Source: CAXBOO01 sp963977425 (GTDB lineage Bacteria > Bacteroidota > Bacteroidia > Flavobacteriales_D > Luteibaculaceae). Taken from it: a stretch of 64,000 bases of DNA. Shown here piece after piece: positions 1 to 8,815 of the stretch (its first letter is position 1; every line of letters starts with the position of its first letter). The position numbers were made by a program, and so were the translations under genes. The DNA lies in assembly GCA_963977425.1 (NCBI GenBank), contig CAXBOO010000004.1, positions 310,001 through 374,000 on the forward strand, read 5' to 3'. The notes beneath the pieces were generated by a model, which did no database searches, was not told where the DNA came from, and saw only the letters and a program-made list of their open reading frames with translations.

Positions 1-721
1 CCATGTGCACAGCAATACTTAGTTTTTGCGAAATGCTGTATTCTGAGTTTAGCCAATTGAGTTGTGAACGCTTAAGTCCCGCTTCTGATGCGCTATTGGA
101 CTGCAATCTTTCACTGCCAAAAAATGTGCCATTACCATGCGTAACAGAAATCTTTTTGTTTTTTGAAGTATAGCCAATTTGGTAGTTGAAAAAGCCCGTG
201 TTGTGATGTGAGACAAACATTGGTCGTATACCCGAGCCTACTTTTACGGGGTGCCAGCCAATTGAGTAGCGCATGGCATTGCCTTGGTATTGTAAACCAG
301 CAATAAAATCAGCGTAGTCGTAATTACCATCAGAGTCTTTTTTTGTGCGATTGTGCCCACGTAAAGCTGCAGAATTGGCGGCGATATTCCGTTCGTATTC
401 GTAGGCGTTTTCTTGTACCTCTTGCAAGCCGCTGAAAAATCGGAAGCGCCCATGTTGGCCTTCAATCAGTACACCTCTTCCGTTTTTAAGAAGGTTTTCG
501 CTATTAGCTTTGCTCAATTTTACATCGAACCAAGGATTGACAACCAAGTATTGCTTTTCCTTATCAAATTTGACGCTGTACAAAGGGCGAGTGAAAAAAT
601 TATCGCCTCGAGTATATCGATAGTAAAATGGGTTTTCTGTAAAAGTACTATCTGTTTTAAACCATGTTTGGGCATTAACCCCTAAGGGAAGCAACAATAA
701 TATGAGCCACCCAAAGCGCAT
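1..721 (-). CDS. Secreted, probable outer-membrane protein (RemB/Wzi-like), C-terminus outside window
   Basis: The minus strand is open from 721 to the window edge: 240 codons with no stop, so the C-terminus lies beyond base 1. The product begins with a clear Sec signal peptide (MRFGWLILLLLPLGVNA, then Gln), so it is exported. The mature part is rich in aromatic, Asn and Gly residues in short alternating stretches, as in outer-membrane beta-barrels. Phrases such as NPFYYRYTRGDNFF and GVLIEGQHGRFRFFSGLQ recall the RemB / capsule-assembly Wzi-like barrels of Bacteroidota; that assignment is my inference from pattern only. Its ATG shares one base with the stop of fcl (TAATG), so it is probably translationally coupled to GDP-fucose synthesis. 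A role in surface polysaccharide is plausible but unproven. Confidence 0.6.
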   Translation of the reverse strand, partial: MRFGWLILLLLPLGVNAQTWFKTDSTFTENPFYYRYTRGDNFFTRPLYSVKFDKEKQYLVVNPWFDVKLSKANSENLLKNGRGVLIEGQHGRFRFFSGLQEVQENAYEYERNIAANSAALRGHNRTKKDSDGNYDYADFIAGLQYQGNAMRYSIGWHPVKVGSGIRPMFVSHHNTGFFNYQIGYTSKNKKISVTHGNGTFFGSERLQSNSASEAGLKRSQLNWLNSEYSISQKLSIAVHM

Positions 722-1665
722 TAGGCTTTAGTATAATGATCGATGTTGTCTAAGAAATCTTGGTAAACAGATTTTAATCCGTTTTTCAAATCAATTTTGT
801 GTTTCCATCCTAATGAATGAACCAATCCAACGTCGGTTAGTTTTCTTGGAGTTCCATCGGGTTTCGTTGTGTCTTTTTCGATAGTGCCTTCGTATCCAAC
901 CACCTCTTTGATAAGTTCGGTTAGCTCTAATATGCTGACATCAACTCCTGTACCAAGGTTTACAAACTGTTCGCCATCGTAGTTGTTCATTAAGAACAAA
1001 CAACCTTCTGCTAAATCATCAACATGAAGGAATTCGCGCTTTGGGCTACCTGTTCCCCAAATAGTGATGCTCGGAGTGTTGTTTGCTTTGGCCTCATGTA
1101 CTTTGCGAATTAGTGCAGGAAGAACATGAGAATTCTCAGGATGATAATTATCGTTTGGACCGTATAAATTGGTAGGCATGGCCGAAATGAAATTGCAGCC
1201 ATATTGACGTTTGTAGTTCTCGCACAATTTTATCCCAGCAATTTTTGCAATGGCATAAGGTTCGTTTGTAGGTTCTAGTACATCGGTAAGCAAATACTCT
1301 TCTTTTAATGGCTGTGGAGCCATTTTTGGATAGATGCACGTTGATCCTAAGAAAAGCAATTTGTCTACACCGTTTACATGGGCTGCATGCATCACATTGG
1401 ATGCAATCATTAAGTTGTCGTATAGAAAATCGGCTCGGTAAATATTGTTTGCCAAAATGCCACCAACCTTGGCTGCAGCAACTATAACATGCTTAGGCTT
1501 TTCTTTTTCGAAAAAGGCGTTGGTGTCGGCTTGGTTGATAAGATTTAATTCTTTTGAAGTACGGTAAACCAAATTGGTATAACCTGCTTTTTCAAGAACA
1601 CGGCAAATGGCAGATCCAACCATTCCACGATGGCCAGCGATGTATATTTTGTCACTTTTATTCAT
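721..1665 (-). CDS. fcl: GDP-L-fucose synthase
   Basis: NADPH-dependent epimerase/reductase that converts GDP-4-keto-6-deoxymannose to GDP-L-fucose in the cytosol. It is an extended short-chain dehydrogenase: the N-terminal nucleotide-binding motif is AGHRGMVGSA, followed by the catalytic Ser in GSTCIYP and the Tyr-Lys pair in YAIAKIAG. I chose the ATG at 1665 (MNKSDKIYIAGHRG), giving 314 residues, the usual family length. The frame stays open up to 1734, but those 23 extra residues have no family counterpart and lie inside gmd. The gene overlaps the end of gmd by 8 bases and shares one base with the start of the next gene, so the three form one operon. The substrate comes directly from Gmd. 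Confidence 0.96.
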   Translation of the reverse strand: MNKSDKIYIAGHRGMVGSAICRVLEKAGYTNLVYRTSKELNLINQADTNAFFEKEKPKHVIVAAAKVGGILANNIYRADFLYDNLMIASNVMHAAHVNGVDKLLFLGSTCIYPKMAPQPLKEEYLLTDVLEPTNEPYAIAKIAGIKLCENYKRQYGCNFISAMPTNLYGPNDNYHPENSHVLPALIRKVHEAKANNTPSITIWGTGSPKREFLHVDDLAEGCLFLMNNYDGEQFVNLGTGVDVSILELTELIKEVVGYEGTIEKDTTKPDGTPRKLTDVGLVHSLGWKHKIDLKNGLKSVYQDFLDNIDHYTKA

Positions 1666-2746
1666 GGTGACGGTATGTTGTGTGGCCAGCATCTTGTAAA
1701 AGTTTGTCTCTTTCAAAAAGCTTAACATCAGCACTAACCATTTCTTGAACTAATGCAGCAAAGTCGTATTCGTGCTTCCACCCTAATTCTGTTTTTGCTT
1801 TGGTTGGGTCGCCAATAAGCAATTCAACTTCTGCAGGTCTAAAGTAACGTTCGTCTACTTCTACCAATACTTTACCAGTTTTGGTGCAAATTCCTTTTTC
1901 GTTCACTCCTTCACCTTCGAATTTTAGGTCTATACCTACTTGTGCAAATGCTGTTTTAGTGAATTCTCTAACAGAATACATTTTGCCCGTAGCCAATACG
2001 TAATCGTCTGGTTTGTCTTGTTGTAGCATAAGCCACATTCCTTTTACGTAATCTTTCGCGTGTCCCCAATCGCGCTGTGCGTCTAGGTTCCCAAGGAATA
2101 TTTTGTCTTGCAGACCTAGAGAGATTTTGGCAGCTGCACGTGTAATTTTTCTCGTAACGAATGTTTCTCCTCTTAGTGGAGATTCGTGGTTGAATAAAAT
2201 ACCATTGCAAGCAAACAAATCGTAGCTCTCACGGTAGTTTTTCACGATCCAGAAACCATAAAGTTTGGCAACACCATATGGGCTTCTAGGGTAGAAAGGA
2301 GTTGTTTCTTTTTGCGGTATTTCTTGAACTTTTCCGTATAGTTCTGATGTAGATGCTTGATAAAACTTGGTTTGTTTTTCCAAGTTCAAAATTCTGATAG
2401 CCTCTAATAATCGTAAAGTACCAATACCATCGGTGTTGGCCGTGTACTCGGGCATTTCAAAACTTACTTGAACATGACTTTGTGCAGCCAAGTTGTAAAT
2501 TTCGTCAGGCTTAGTTTCTTGAATGATGCGTATTAGATTCGTACTATCGGTTAAGTCACCATAGTGCAAAACAAAATTGCGATTATTTACATGCGGGTCT
2601 TGATATAGGTGATCGATACGGTCGGTGTTGAATGACGAAGCGCGTCTTTTAATTCCGTGTACGATGTATCCTTTTTCTAATAACAACTCGGCTAAATAAG
2701 CTCCGTCTTGACCCGTGATACCTGTGATTAATGCTACTTTTTGCAT
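1658..2746 (-). CDS. gmd: GDP-mannose 4,6-dehydratase
   Basis: First step of GDP-fucose (and other GDP-6-deoxyhexose) synthesis: GDP-D-mannose is dehydrated to GDP-4-keto-6-deoxy-D-mannose with a bound NADP cofactor. The 362-residue product is close to the usual length. It starts with the Rossmann motif GITGQDGAYL, has the NLAAQSHVQVSF segment, the catalytic Thr/Ser-Glu region TSELYGK, and the Tyr-Lys pair in YGVAKLYG. It is the first gene of the gmd-fcl-barrel operon. Between it and the M49 peptidase gene upstream on the same strand lies a terminator, so it is transcribed separately. I saw only imperfect -7 boxes upstream of its start. Confidence 0.97.
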   Translation of the reverse strand: MQKVALITGITGQDGAYLAELLLEKGYIVHGIKRRASSFNTDRIDHLYQDPHVNNRNFVLHYGDLTDSTNLIRIIQETKPDEIYNLAAQSHVQVSFEMPEYTANTDGIGTLRLLEAIRILNLEKQTKFYQASTSELYGKVQEIPQKETTPFYPRSPYGVAKLYGFWIVKNYRESYDLFACNGILFNHESPLRGETFVTRKITRAAAKISLGLQDKIFLGNLDAQRDWGHAKDYVKGMWLMLQQDKPDDYVLATGKMYSVREFTKTAFAQVGIDLKFEGEGVNEKGICTKTGKVLVEVDERYFRPAEVELLIGDPTKAKTELGWKHEYDFAALVQEMVSADVKLFERDKLLQDAGHTTYRHHE

Positions 2747-2891
2747 GCAGTATAGTTTTTAATGTACATCAAATTGATGTGAGAATTCCTTTTGTTGTTT
2801 GTCAATTCTTCAATTGAAGGGCTAAAGTAAATATTTTTAACCGCTGATGTGCGTTGTCGTGGCATTAGCTGAAACAGGAAGTTGGTATCAA

Positions 2892-2926
2892 TAAAAAAGA
2901 CCCAGTTTTCACTGAGCCTTTTTTTA
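2892..2926 (-). terminator. Rho-independent terminator after the M49 peptidase gene
   Basis: Read on the minus strand, an A run is followed by GGCTCAGT, loop GAAA, ACTGGGTC, then a T run. The stem has 8 pairs including two G-T wobbles and is extended by A-T pairs. It sits just after the stop at 2945, and the flanking A and T runs could let it work in both directions. Confidence 0.85.
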
Positions 2927-2944
2927 TCTAATAGTTGTTCAACA

Positions 2945-4966
2945 TTACTTTAATGTAGAGTACTTTTTACCGTAATCCAACATTTGTTGAGTAAAGTCAG
3001 TAGGGTAAGTAACTTTTACATCAATAATATTACCATCAGCATCCATTTCAGGAACCAATTCAGGATTGATGAACCCTCCGTATGGTGCAGACTTCAGTTT
3101 TTCTGAACGTTTCAGTACTTCTGCGTGAATAGCTGAGTCTACTTTTACTCCGTAGTTTTCAACCAATGCTTTACCGGCTTCGTAATCTCCTTGTGATTTG
3201 ATGCGTTGTACTTCGCGAAGCAATTCACCAAATAGTGTTTGAAGTTTCTTGTAGTCATTAACTACAAAATAGGTTTTTCCTTCAACTACTTTTTGTTCGA
3301 TAACGTTGTCTGCGGCACCTTTTTCAAATACCCATTTAGAAATCCATTGACGGTTACGCATATGCGCTTCTTCAATGTCATCGCCAACATTCAATCTTCT
3401 TAATTGCAACATCATACCATTACGTATGTAAGAATCGTAAGCTTCTTTACCTACTTCTAATGATTCCATCAGTCCTAGCTCAACCAATTTTTCATCCATT
3501 AAATAGTATAATGCTATTAAATCGGCACGACCTTCCTCTAAAGTAGATGCGTAACTTTTTAATGTTTCTTTTGGTGTTCCAACACCTTTTTCAATTTGAC
3601 CTGATGCGTGACCTACTACTTCGTGTAAAGCGGTATGTAATTTGTCGGCAATTTTACCGTGAGCTTTAGCTCTTGCAATTTCTTCTTCGTTGAAAGCAAA
3701 TTCTTGCAAAGAACCAGAACCTGATGCCCCAGCATATGCACTAACGATGTTTCCTAAGCTTACTGATTTTGATCCGTGATTGGCTCTAATCCAGTTAGCG
3801 TTTGGTAAGTTTACTCCAATCGGAGTAGAAGGAGATGCATCACCTGCTTCACCAGCTACGTTAACGACTTTGTATGTAACACCTTTTACATTCGCTTTTT
3901 TATGGTTGTCCATTAAAGGAGCGTTGTCTTCAAACCATTGTACATTGTCTTGCAATACTTTCATGCGTGCAGAAGCATCGAAATCGGTAATTTGAGTAAT
4001 TACTTCGTAAGAACCTTTGTATCCTTTTGGATCGTTGTAAACTTCAACAAAACCGTGAATAAAATCGATGTCGCCTTCTGTAGCAACCCATTTGATATTG
4101 AATTTATCCCAAAGCTCTAAATCGCCTGTTTCATAAAATTCAATAAGGTATCCTAAAGCTTCTGCTTGGTCTTCGTTTTCGGCAACTGCTTGTGCTTTTT
4201 CTAACCAGAAAACTACTTTTTCTAGTGCTGCACCATACAGTCCGTCAACTTTGTAAGCAACCTCAGTTAGTTTTCCATCTTTGTTTCTTATTACTTTGGT
4301 GTTTAGACCATATGATAGAGGTGTGTCATCATTTTTGTCAATAATAGAAGCGTAATATGCGTCAACTTCAGCTTCGGTTATGTCCGCATCGTAAAAGTTG
4401 ATTGCAGAACCTTTTACTAATCCCTTGTCAGGATCTAGGTTAACCTTTTTCATGTCGGCATCACCAAATATAGCTTCTTGAGCTTCTGCATTTAGTGTAG
4501 TGTTGGTAGCAGAAAGCAAACCTTCGAAGTATTCTTTAGAAAACTCAGGCTTCAATTTATCGTTTGAATAATGGTGGTGGATACCATTCGAAAACCAAAC
4601 ACGCTTGGTGTAAGTCATGAAACTATTCCATTCTTCACTCTCTTTGTCGCCGGTGTAATTATTTACAATGCTTTCAAGTGCCGTACGGATAGCTAGGTTG
4701 TGGCGATAATTCTGGTCCCACATCATATCACGTCCTGCAAGACCTGATTGTGTAAGGAAGTAAACTAATTTCTTTTGTTTAAGGGATAATTTTTCCCAAC
4801 CAGGAATTTGGTATCGAACAATTTTTAAGTCAGCAAATTGCTCTGCTAAATAGTTGAATTCTGAAGCCTTTGAATTTTCTTCAACTTTTTTGGTGTCGTT
4901 ATTTGCGTCACCACAAGATTGTAAGACCATGCTGGCAACTAAACCGACCATTAATATTTTTTTCAT
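2945..4966 (-). CDS. M49-family (dipeptidyl peptidase III-like) zinc peptidase, lipoprotein
   Basis: A 673-residue metallopeptidase of the DPP III clan. The zinc signature is HEVVGH at about residues 448-453 (family pattern HExxGH, which has one residue more than the common HExxH), followed about 25 residues later by EEGRAD at about 477-482, which supplies the third zinc ligand. The N-terminus is a lipoprotein signal with lipobox LQSC (Cys18) followed by an Asp/Asn/Lys-rich linker, so the enzyme is exported and lipid-anchored, unlike cytosolic eukaryotic DPP III. Family members remove dipeptides from the N-terminus of short peptides; the substrate here is unknown. It stands alone, with a terminator downstream and tRNA-Gln upstream. 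Databases sometimes label this family wrongly as dihydrofolate reductase. Confidence 0.88.
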   Translation of the reverse strand: MKKILMVGLVASMVLQSCGDANNDTKKVEENSKASEFNYLAEQFADLKIVRYQIPGWEKLSLKQKKLVYFLTQSGLAGRDMMWDQNYRHNLAIRTALESIVNNYTGDKESEEWNSFMTYTKRVWFSNGIHHHYSNDKLKPEFSKEYFEGLLSATNTTLNAEAQEAIFGDADMKKVNLDPDKGLVKGSAINFYDADITEAEVDAYYASIIDKNDDTPLSYGLNTKVIRNKDGKLTEVAYKVDGLYGAALEKVVFWLEKAQAVAENEDQAEALGYLIEFYETGDLELWDKFNIKWVATEGDIDFIHGFVEVYNDPKGYKGSYEVITQITDFDASARMKVLQDNVQWFEDNAPLMDNHKKANVKGVTYKVVNVAGEAGDASPSTPIGVNLPNANWIRANHGSKSVSLGNIVSAYAGASGSGSLQEFAFNEEEIARAKAHGKIADKLHTALHEVVGHASGQIEKGVGTPKETLKSYASTLEEGRADLIALYYLMDEKLVELGLMESLEVGKEAYDSYIRNGMMLQLRRLNVGDDIEEAHMRNRQWISKWVFEKGAADNVIEQKVVEGKTYFVVNDYKKLQTLFGELLREVQRIKSQGDYEAGKALVENYGVKVDSAIHAEVLKRSEKLKSAPYGGFINPELVPEMDADGNIIDVKVTYPTDFTQQMLDYGKKYSTLK

Positions 4967-5201
4967 CCGCTAATTTTTTTGAAGCGATGAAGTTATGAAA
5001 AAGGCATTAAGGGCGTTGAATAATTGATGTTATAATTTTTGAAAAGGCAACTGATATTCTACTATTCTCAGTGAAAAACGTTGTTCGTTCGTTGGAAATA
5101 GAAGTTTATATGGCCGAAATAAGACGAGTTTTCGAATTTGATGCCTACTTAAAAGCATTGAAACAGCGAGGATTTGTTCTTTTTTATAAAATAAAAGGCA
5201 T

Positions 5202-5232
5202 AAAAAAACCGCTTAGATAAAGCGGTTTTAAA
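5202..5232 (-). terminator. Terminator of tRNA-Gln
   Basis: On the minus strand AACCGCTT, loop TATC, then TAAGCGGTT followed by seven T. It begins a few bases after the 3' end of the tRNA and ends that single-gene transcript. Confidence 0.88.
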
Positions 5233-5238
5233 TTTTTG

Positions 5239-5311
5239 TTGCCCGACTAGGGCTCGAACCTAGACTCTTCTGTACCAAAAACAGACGTGTTGCCAGTTAC
5301 ACCATCGGGCA
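5239..5311 (-). tRNA. tRNA-Gln, anticodon TTG
   Basis: On the minus strand the acceptor arms TGCCCGA and TCGGGCA pair over seven bases, including a first T-A pair that is typical of glutamine tRNAs. The anticodon arm is TCTGT / ACAGA around the seven-base loop TTTTGGT, which places anticodon TTG (reads CAA and probably CAG). The T arm contains GGTTCGAGCC. The discriminator base is A, and the next bases are C-A-A, so the CCA end is not encoded and must be added enzymatically. It has its own promoter and terminator. Confidence 0.96.
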
Positions 5312-5345
5312 CTACCGCATCGCAGATATTTCCGTAATGCGAGTG

Positions 5346-5375
5346 CAAATATAAAAAGTATTTTTAATCATCAAA
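5346..5375 (-). promoter_or_regulatory. Bacteroidota-type promoter of tRNA-Gln
   Basis: On the minus strand TTTG (5375-5372), an 18-base spacer and TATATTTG (5353-5346) match the Bacteroidota consensus of a TTTG -33 box and a TAnnTTTG -7 box. The tRNA starts 34 bases after the -7 box. This is the best complete promoter I see in the window. Confidence 0.75.
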
Positions 5376-5446
5376 ATAAAAATGACTCAATTTTTTTTAC
5401 CCTAGTGCGTTCTAAGATTTTTAAATTCGCACGGCAACCATATTCT

Positions 5447-8400
5447 ATGAATTACAAGAAGCTCAACATTATCGGCGGCTGGTTAACATTTTTAATCGCT
5501 ACCATAGTGTATCTCCTCACCATTGAACCGACCACATCTTTTTGGGATTGTGGAGAGTTTATCGCATCTGCTTATAAATTAGAAGTTGGTCACCCTCCTG
5601 GGGCGCCATTCTTTATGTTACTAGCAAGGTTTTTCACTTTATTCGTTCCGTTGGAGTTTGTTCCTACTAGTGTGAATGTGCTTTCTGCACTTTGTTCAAG
5701 TTTTACAATTCTGTTTCTATTTTGGACAGTAACGGCTTTTGCTAAGAAGATTGCCATCAAAAAATACGGTGAAATTTCTCAAGGAACTGCCTTGGCAATT
5801 GTTTTTTCTGGTGTTGTAGGCGGTTTGGTTTACACGTTTTCAGATAGTTTTTGGTTCTCAGCCGTAGAGGGTGAAGTTTATGCCATGTCGAGTTTCTTTA
5901 CTGCCTTAGTTTTCTGGGCGATAATGAAGTACGATTCGGTAGCCGATCAGCCACATAGTACACGCTGGCTAATTGCTATCACGTACTTTATGGGACTTTC
6001 TATCGGGGTCCATTTATTGAACTTGTTGGCTATACCTGCAATTTGTTTTGTGTATTACTTCAGAAACTTCGAAACGACTCGCAAGGGTGTTATTTACACG
6101 TTTTTAGCATCGGTAGGTATTTTGGGCGTAATACAAGGTGTAATTATACCGGGTACGTATAAAGTAGCTGCTAGCTTCGAAAAAATATTCGTTAACGGAC
6201 TAGGAATGGGCTTCTTTTCAGGGGTAACTGTTTATGTTATCTTACTTTTTGCAGCGCTTATTTTTGGACTATACTACACTCGTAAAAAAGGAATGTTTGC
6301 CGGTAACTTGGCATTGAATTCCATCATGATGATATTGATAGGATACAGCACATTTGCGATTATCCTAATTCGTAGTTATGCCAATCCTCCAATGGATGAA
6401 AACAATCCTGAAGATGTATTTGCTTTGGTATCTTACTTAAACCGTGAGCAATACGGTGATCGTCCTTTGATTTACGGACAACAGTGGATGGCGCCTTTGG
6501 ATGCTTCTGAACCACGCAAAGACGGAAACCCTGTTTATATCAAAGCTTATTCTGTAAAAAAAGCAGGTAGAACAGTAAAGTCGTTCAAAACCAATTTTGA
6601 TGCTCAAAACTTTATCAATGCCAATGCTTCAGCAAAAGGCGCCGATATTGTTAAAGAATACGTTGTTTCCGACGATAAAAAAGATGCTTTGTACAATTAC
6701 GATTCTCGTTTTGAAACCTTGTTTCCAAGGATGTACAGCAGTCAGGCAAACCATATTTCAGAATACAAGAAATGGTCGAAATTTGTTGGGAAGCCTATCC
6801 GCATTCAAACCAACCAAGGTACGAAGATGGAGAACAAGCCTACATTGGTCGAGAACTTACGCTATTTCTTTAGCTATCAAGTAAACTTCATGTATTGGCG
6901 TTATTTCATGTGGAATTTCGCAGGTAAGCAAAATGACATTCAAGGACATGGAGAAATAACCCATGGTAACTGGATAACGGGTGTGAAAATGATTGACCAA
7001 GAATTGATTGGTAATCATGATGTATTGCCAGCCTTCATGGAAAACAACAAAGGATACAATAAACTGTTCTTATTGCCATTTATTTTAGGTCTTATTGGTT
7101 TGGTTTTCCACTTTGTAGTTGACAAAAAACAATTTTCTGTAGTGGCACTATTGTTCTTCTTAACCGGATTAGCAATTGTAATTTACTTGAACCAAACACC
7201 TCTTCAGCCACGTGAGCGTGATTATGCCTATGTAGGGTCTTTCTATGCTTTCGCAATTTGGGTTGGCTTAGGTGTAATGGGGCTTTATCACTGGTCTAAA
7301 AATCTTAGCATGCCAGAATTGGGTAAAGGTATTTTACCGTTTGCTGGTGTTGGTGTAGCCTTATTTTTAATAGAAATGGTCGGTGGATCTGGTCACGGAA
7401 CATCGTACTCTATTTTATATATGACGGCCATTTCTGGTGGCGTTATTGCTCTGTTTATTGCAGTGGGTAAAAACATGAGTCATAAAAATATGGCTCTCAT
7501 GGCATTGATTTTAACATTGCCAATTCCGTTGCTTATGGCTTCTCAAAACTGGGATGACCACTCAAGAGCAAAACGTAGAACGGGTGTTGATTTTGCGAAG
7601 AATTACTTGGACTCATGCGAGCCAAATGCAATTTTATTTACCAATGGGGATAACGATACCTTCCCGCTTTGGTATGTACAAGAAGTAGAAGGCTACCGTA
7701 CGGATGTACGTATTGTAAACTTGAGTTTATTGAATACCGATTGGTATGTTGATCAAATGAAGCATAGAGCTTATGATGGTGCGCCGGTTCCTATTTCTAT
7801 GGACGAAACCATGTACAGACAAGGTACTAGAGATGTTATCATATTAGACGATAGCCGCAACCGTGCAGGTGCTTATTTGGATATCGATAGAGCTATGGAC
7901 TTTGTTAAGCGCGACGGTAATATGTTGCCTATGCAGAATGGAGAAAAGATGCATTTCTTACCATCAAAAACATTCAGTTTAGCTGTAGATAAAGAAAAAG
8001 TACTGGCTAATGGTACCGTAGCTATTGAGGATACTGCGAAAATTGTTGACCGATTGGAGTGGACGCTGAACAAAAGCTACATCCTTAAAAACTCATTGGT
8101 TACACTGGATATCTTGGCAACCAACAATTGGGAAAGACCAATTTACTTTGCTGTAACTACTGGTTCTGAAGCCTACATTGGTTTGCAGCAGTATTTCCAA
8201 TTAGAAGGTCTGGCTTACCGTTTGGTGCCAATTAAAACTGAGCGTTCTGAAATACCAGGTGTTTCTGGAAGAATTGCTTCTGACATCATGTACGAAAACA
8301 TGATGAACAACTTCCAATGGGGTAACATGGATACAGAAGATGTGTATATGGACGAAAACAACATCCGTATGACCACCAACTTGCGTTTGCAGTTCAGCAA

Positions 8401-8815
8401 CTTAGCCGAATCATTCATCCGTAAGGGCGATAAAGAAATGGCTAAGAAAGTATTGGATAGATGTCTTGAAGTAATGCCACAAAAAAATGTGCCTTATACA
8501 AGAGTAATGACGCCAATTGCTGAAAATTACTTGCGTATTGACGATTACGAACAAGCTGAAAAAGTGATTCGTGATTTGTTTGCAGTACAAAAGCAAAATG
8601 CTGAATATTACTTACAATTGGATCCGGAAGACTTGCGTCCGTTGGCTGAAGAAATGCAAATTCATTTTGCTGTAGCTAACCGTTTGGTGCAGCTGAGTTT
8701 GGCTAAAAACTTAGATTTTGCTAAAGAATTAGAAGTTGATCTTAAAGTAATGGAAGCTGATGTACAAGCTAAGTTGCAAGAGCTACAACGTAGAGTTCAA
8801 CGTGTAACGTTCTAA
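5447..8815 (+). CDS. DUF2723 / TMEM260-like membrane glycosyltransferase
   Basis: A 1122-residue polytopic membrane protein. The start of the first luminal loop has the family hallmark TTSFWDCGEFIASAYKLEVG followed by HPPGAP, with the acidic Asp-Glu pair expected at the catalytic site of GT-C enzymes. About a dozen hydrophobic segments follow up to about residue 700, then a large soluble domain and a C-terminal part with TPR-like helices. The family (Pfam DUF2723) is related to eukaryotic TMEM260, an O-mannosyltransferase; in Bacteroidota the sugar and acceptor are not settled, and protein O-glycosylation in the periplasm is the likely role. I chose ATG 5447 (MNYKKLNIIGG); an in-frame GTG at 5405 would only add 14 unlikely residues. 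A NodB-type deacetylase follows with no gap. Confidence 0.88.
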   Translation: MNYKKLNIIGGWLTFLIATIVYLLTIEPTTSFWDCGEFIASAYKLEVGHPPGAPFFMLLARFFTLFVPLEFVPTSVNVLSALCSSFTILFLFWTVTAFAKKIAIKKYGEISQGTALAIVFSGVVGGLVYTFSDSFWFSAVEGEVYAMSSFFTALVFWAIMKYDSVADQPHSTRWLIAITYFMGLSIGVHLLNLLAIPAICFVYYFRNFETTRKGVIYTFLASVGILGVIQGVIIPGTYKVAASFEKIFVNGLGMGFFSGVTVYVILLFAALIFGLYYTRKKGMFAGNLALNSIMMILIGYSTFAIILIRSYANPPMDENNPEDVFALVSYLNREQYGDRPLIYGQQWMAPLDASEPRKDGNPVYIKAYSVKKAGRTVKSFKTNFDAQNFINANASAKGADIVKEYVVSDDKKDALYNYDSRFETLFPRMYSSQANHISEYKKWSKFVGKPIRIQTNQGTKMENKPTLVENLRYFFSYQVNFMYWRYFMWNFAGKQNDIQGHGEITHGNWITGVKMIDQELIGNHDVLPAFMENNKGYNKLFLLPFILGLIGLVFHFVVDKKQFSVVALLFFLTGLAIVIYLNQTPLQPRERDYAYVGSFYAFAIWVGLGVMGLYHWSKNLSMPELGKGILPFAGVGVALFLIEMVGGSGHGTSYSILYMTAISGGVIALFIAVGKNMSHKNMALMALILTLPIPLLMASQNWDDHSRAKRRTGVDFAKNYLDSCEPNAILFTNGDNDTFPLWYVQEVEGYRTDVRIVNLSLLNTDWYVDQMKHRAYDGAPVPISMDETMYRQGTRDVIILDDSRNRAGAYLDIDRAMDFVKRDGNMLPMQNGEKMHFLPSKTFSLAVDKEKVLANGTVAIEDTAKIVDRLEWTLNKSYILKNSLVTLDILATNNWERPIYFAVTTGSEAYIGLQQYFQLEGLAYRLVPIKTERSEIPGVSGRIASDIMYENMMNNFQWGNMDTEDVYMDENNIRMTTNLRLQFSNLAESFIRKGDKEMAKKVLDRCLEVMPQKNVPYTRVMTPIAENYLRIDDYEQAEKVIRDLFAVQKQNAEYYLQLDPEDLRPLAEEMQIHFAVANRLVQLSLAKNLDFAKELEVDLKVMEADVQAKLQELQRRVQRVTF

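Noticed and set aside
244..685. Short frames on both strands inside the first 720 bases
   Set aside because: They are out of frame with the continuous minus-strand gene that begins with a signal peptide at 721.
1666..1734. Longer N-terminus for fcl (23 extra residues)
   Set aside because: It lies entirely inside gmd and precedes the family start at MNKSDKIYIAG.
5071..5220. A 49-codon plus-strand frame (GTG 5071, or ATG 5110 for 36 codons) with a protein-like, charged sequence
   Set aside because: Its last codons form the tRNA-Gln terminator hairpin on the other strand, and there is no promoter or conserved motif. Probably chance, though a relic cannot be excluded.
5405..5446. GTG start 14 codons upstream of the DUF2723 start
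   Set aside because: The extra residues carry no family similarity; the ATG at 5447 places the first membrane helix normally.
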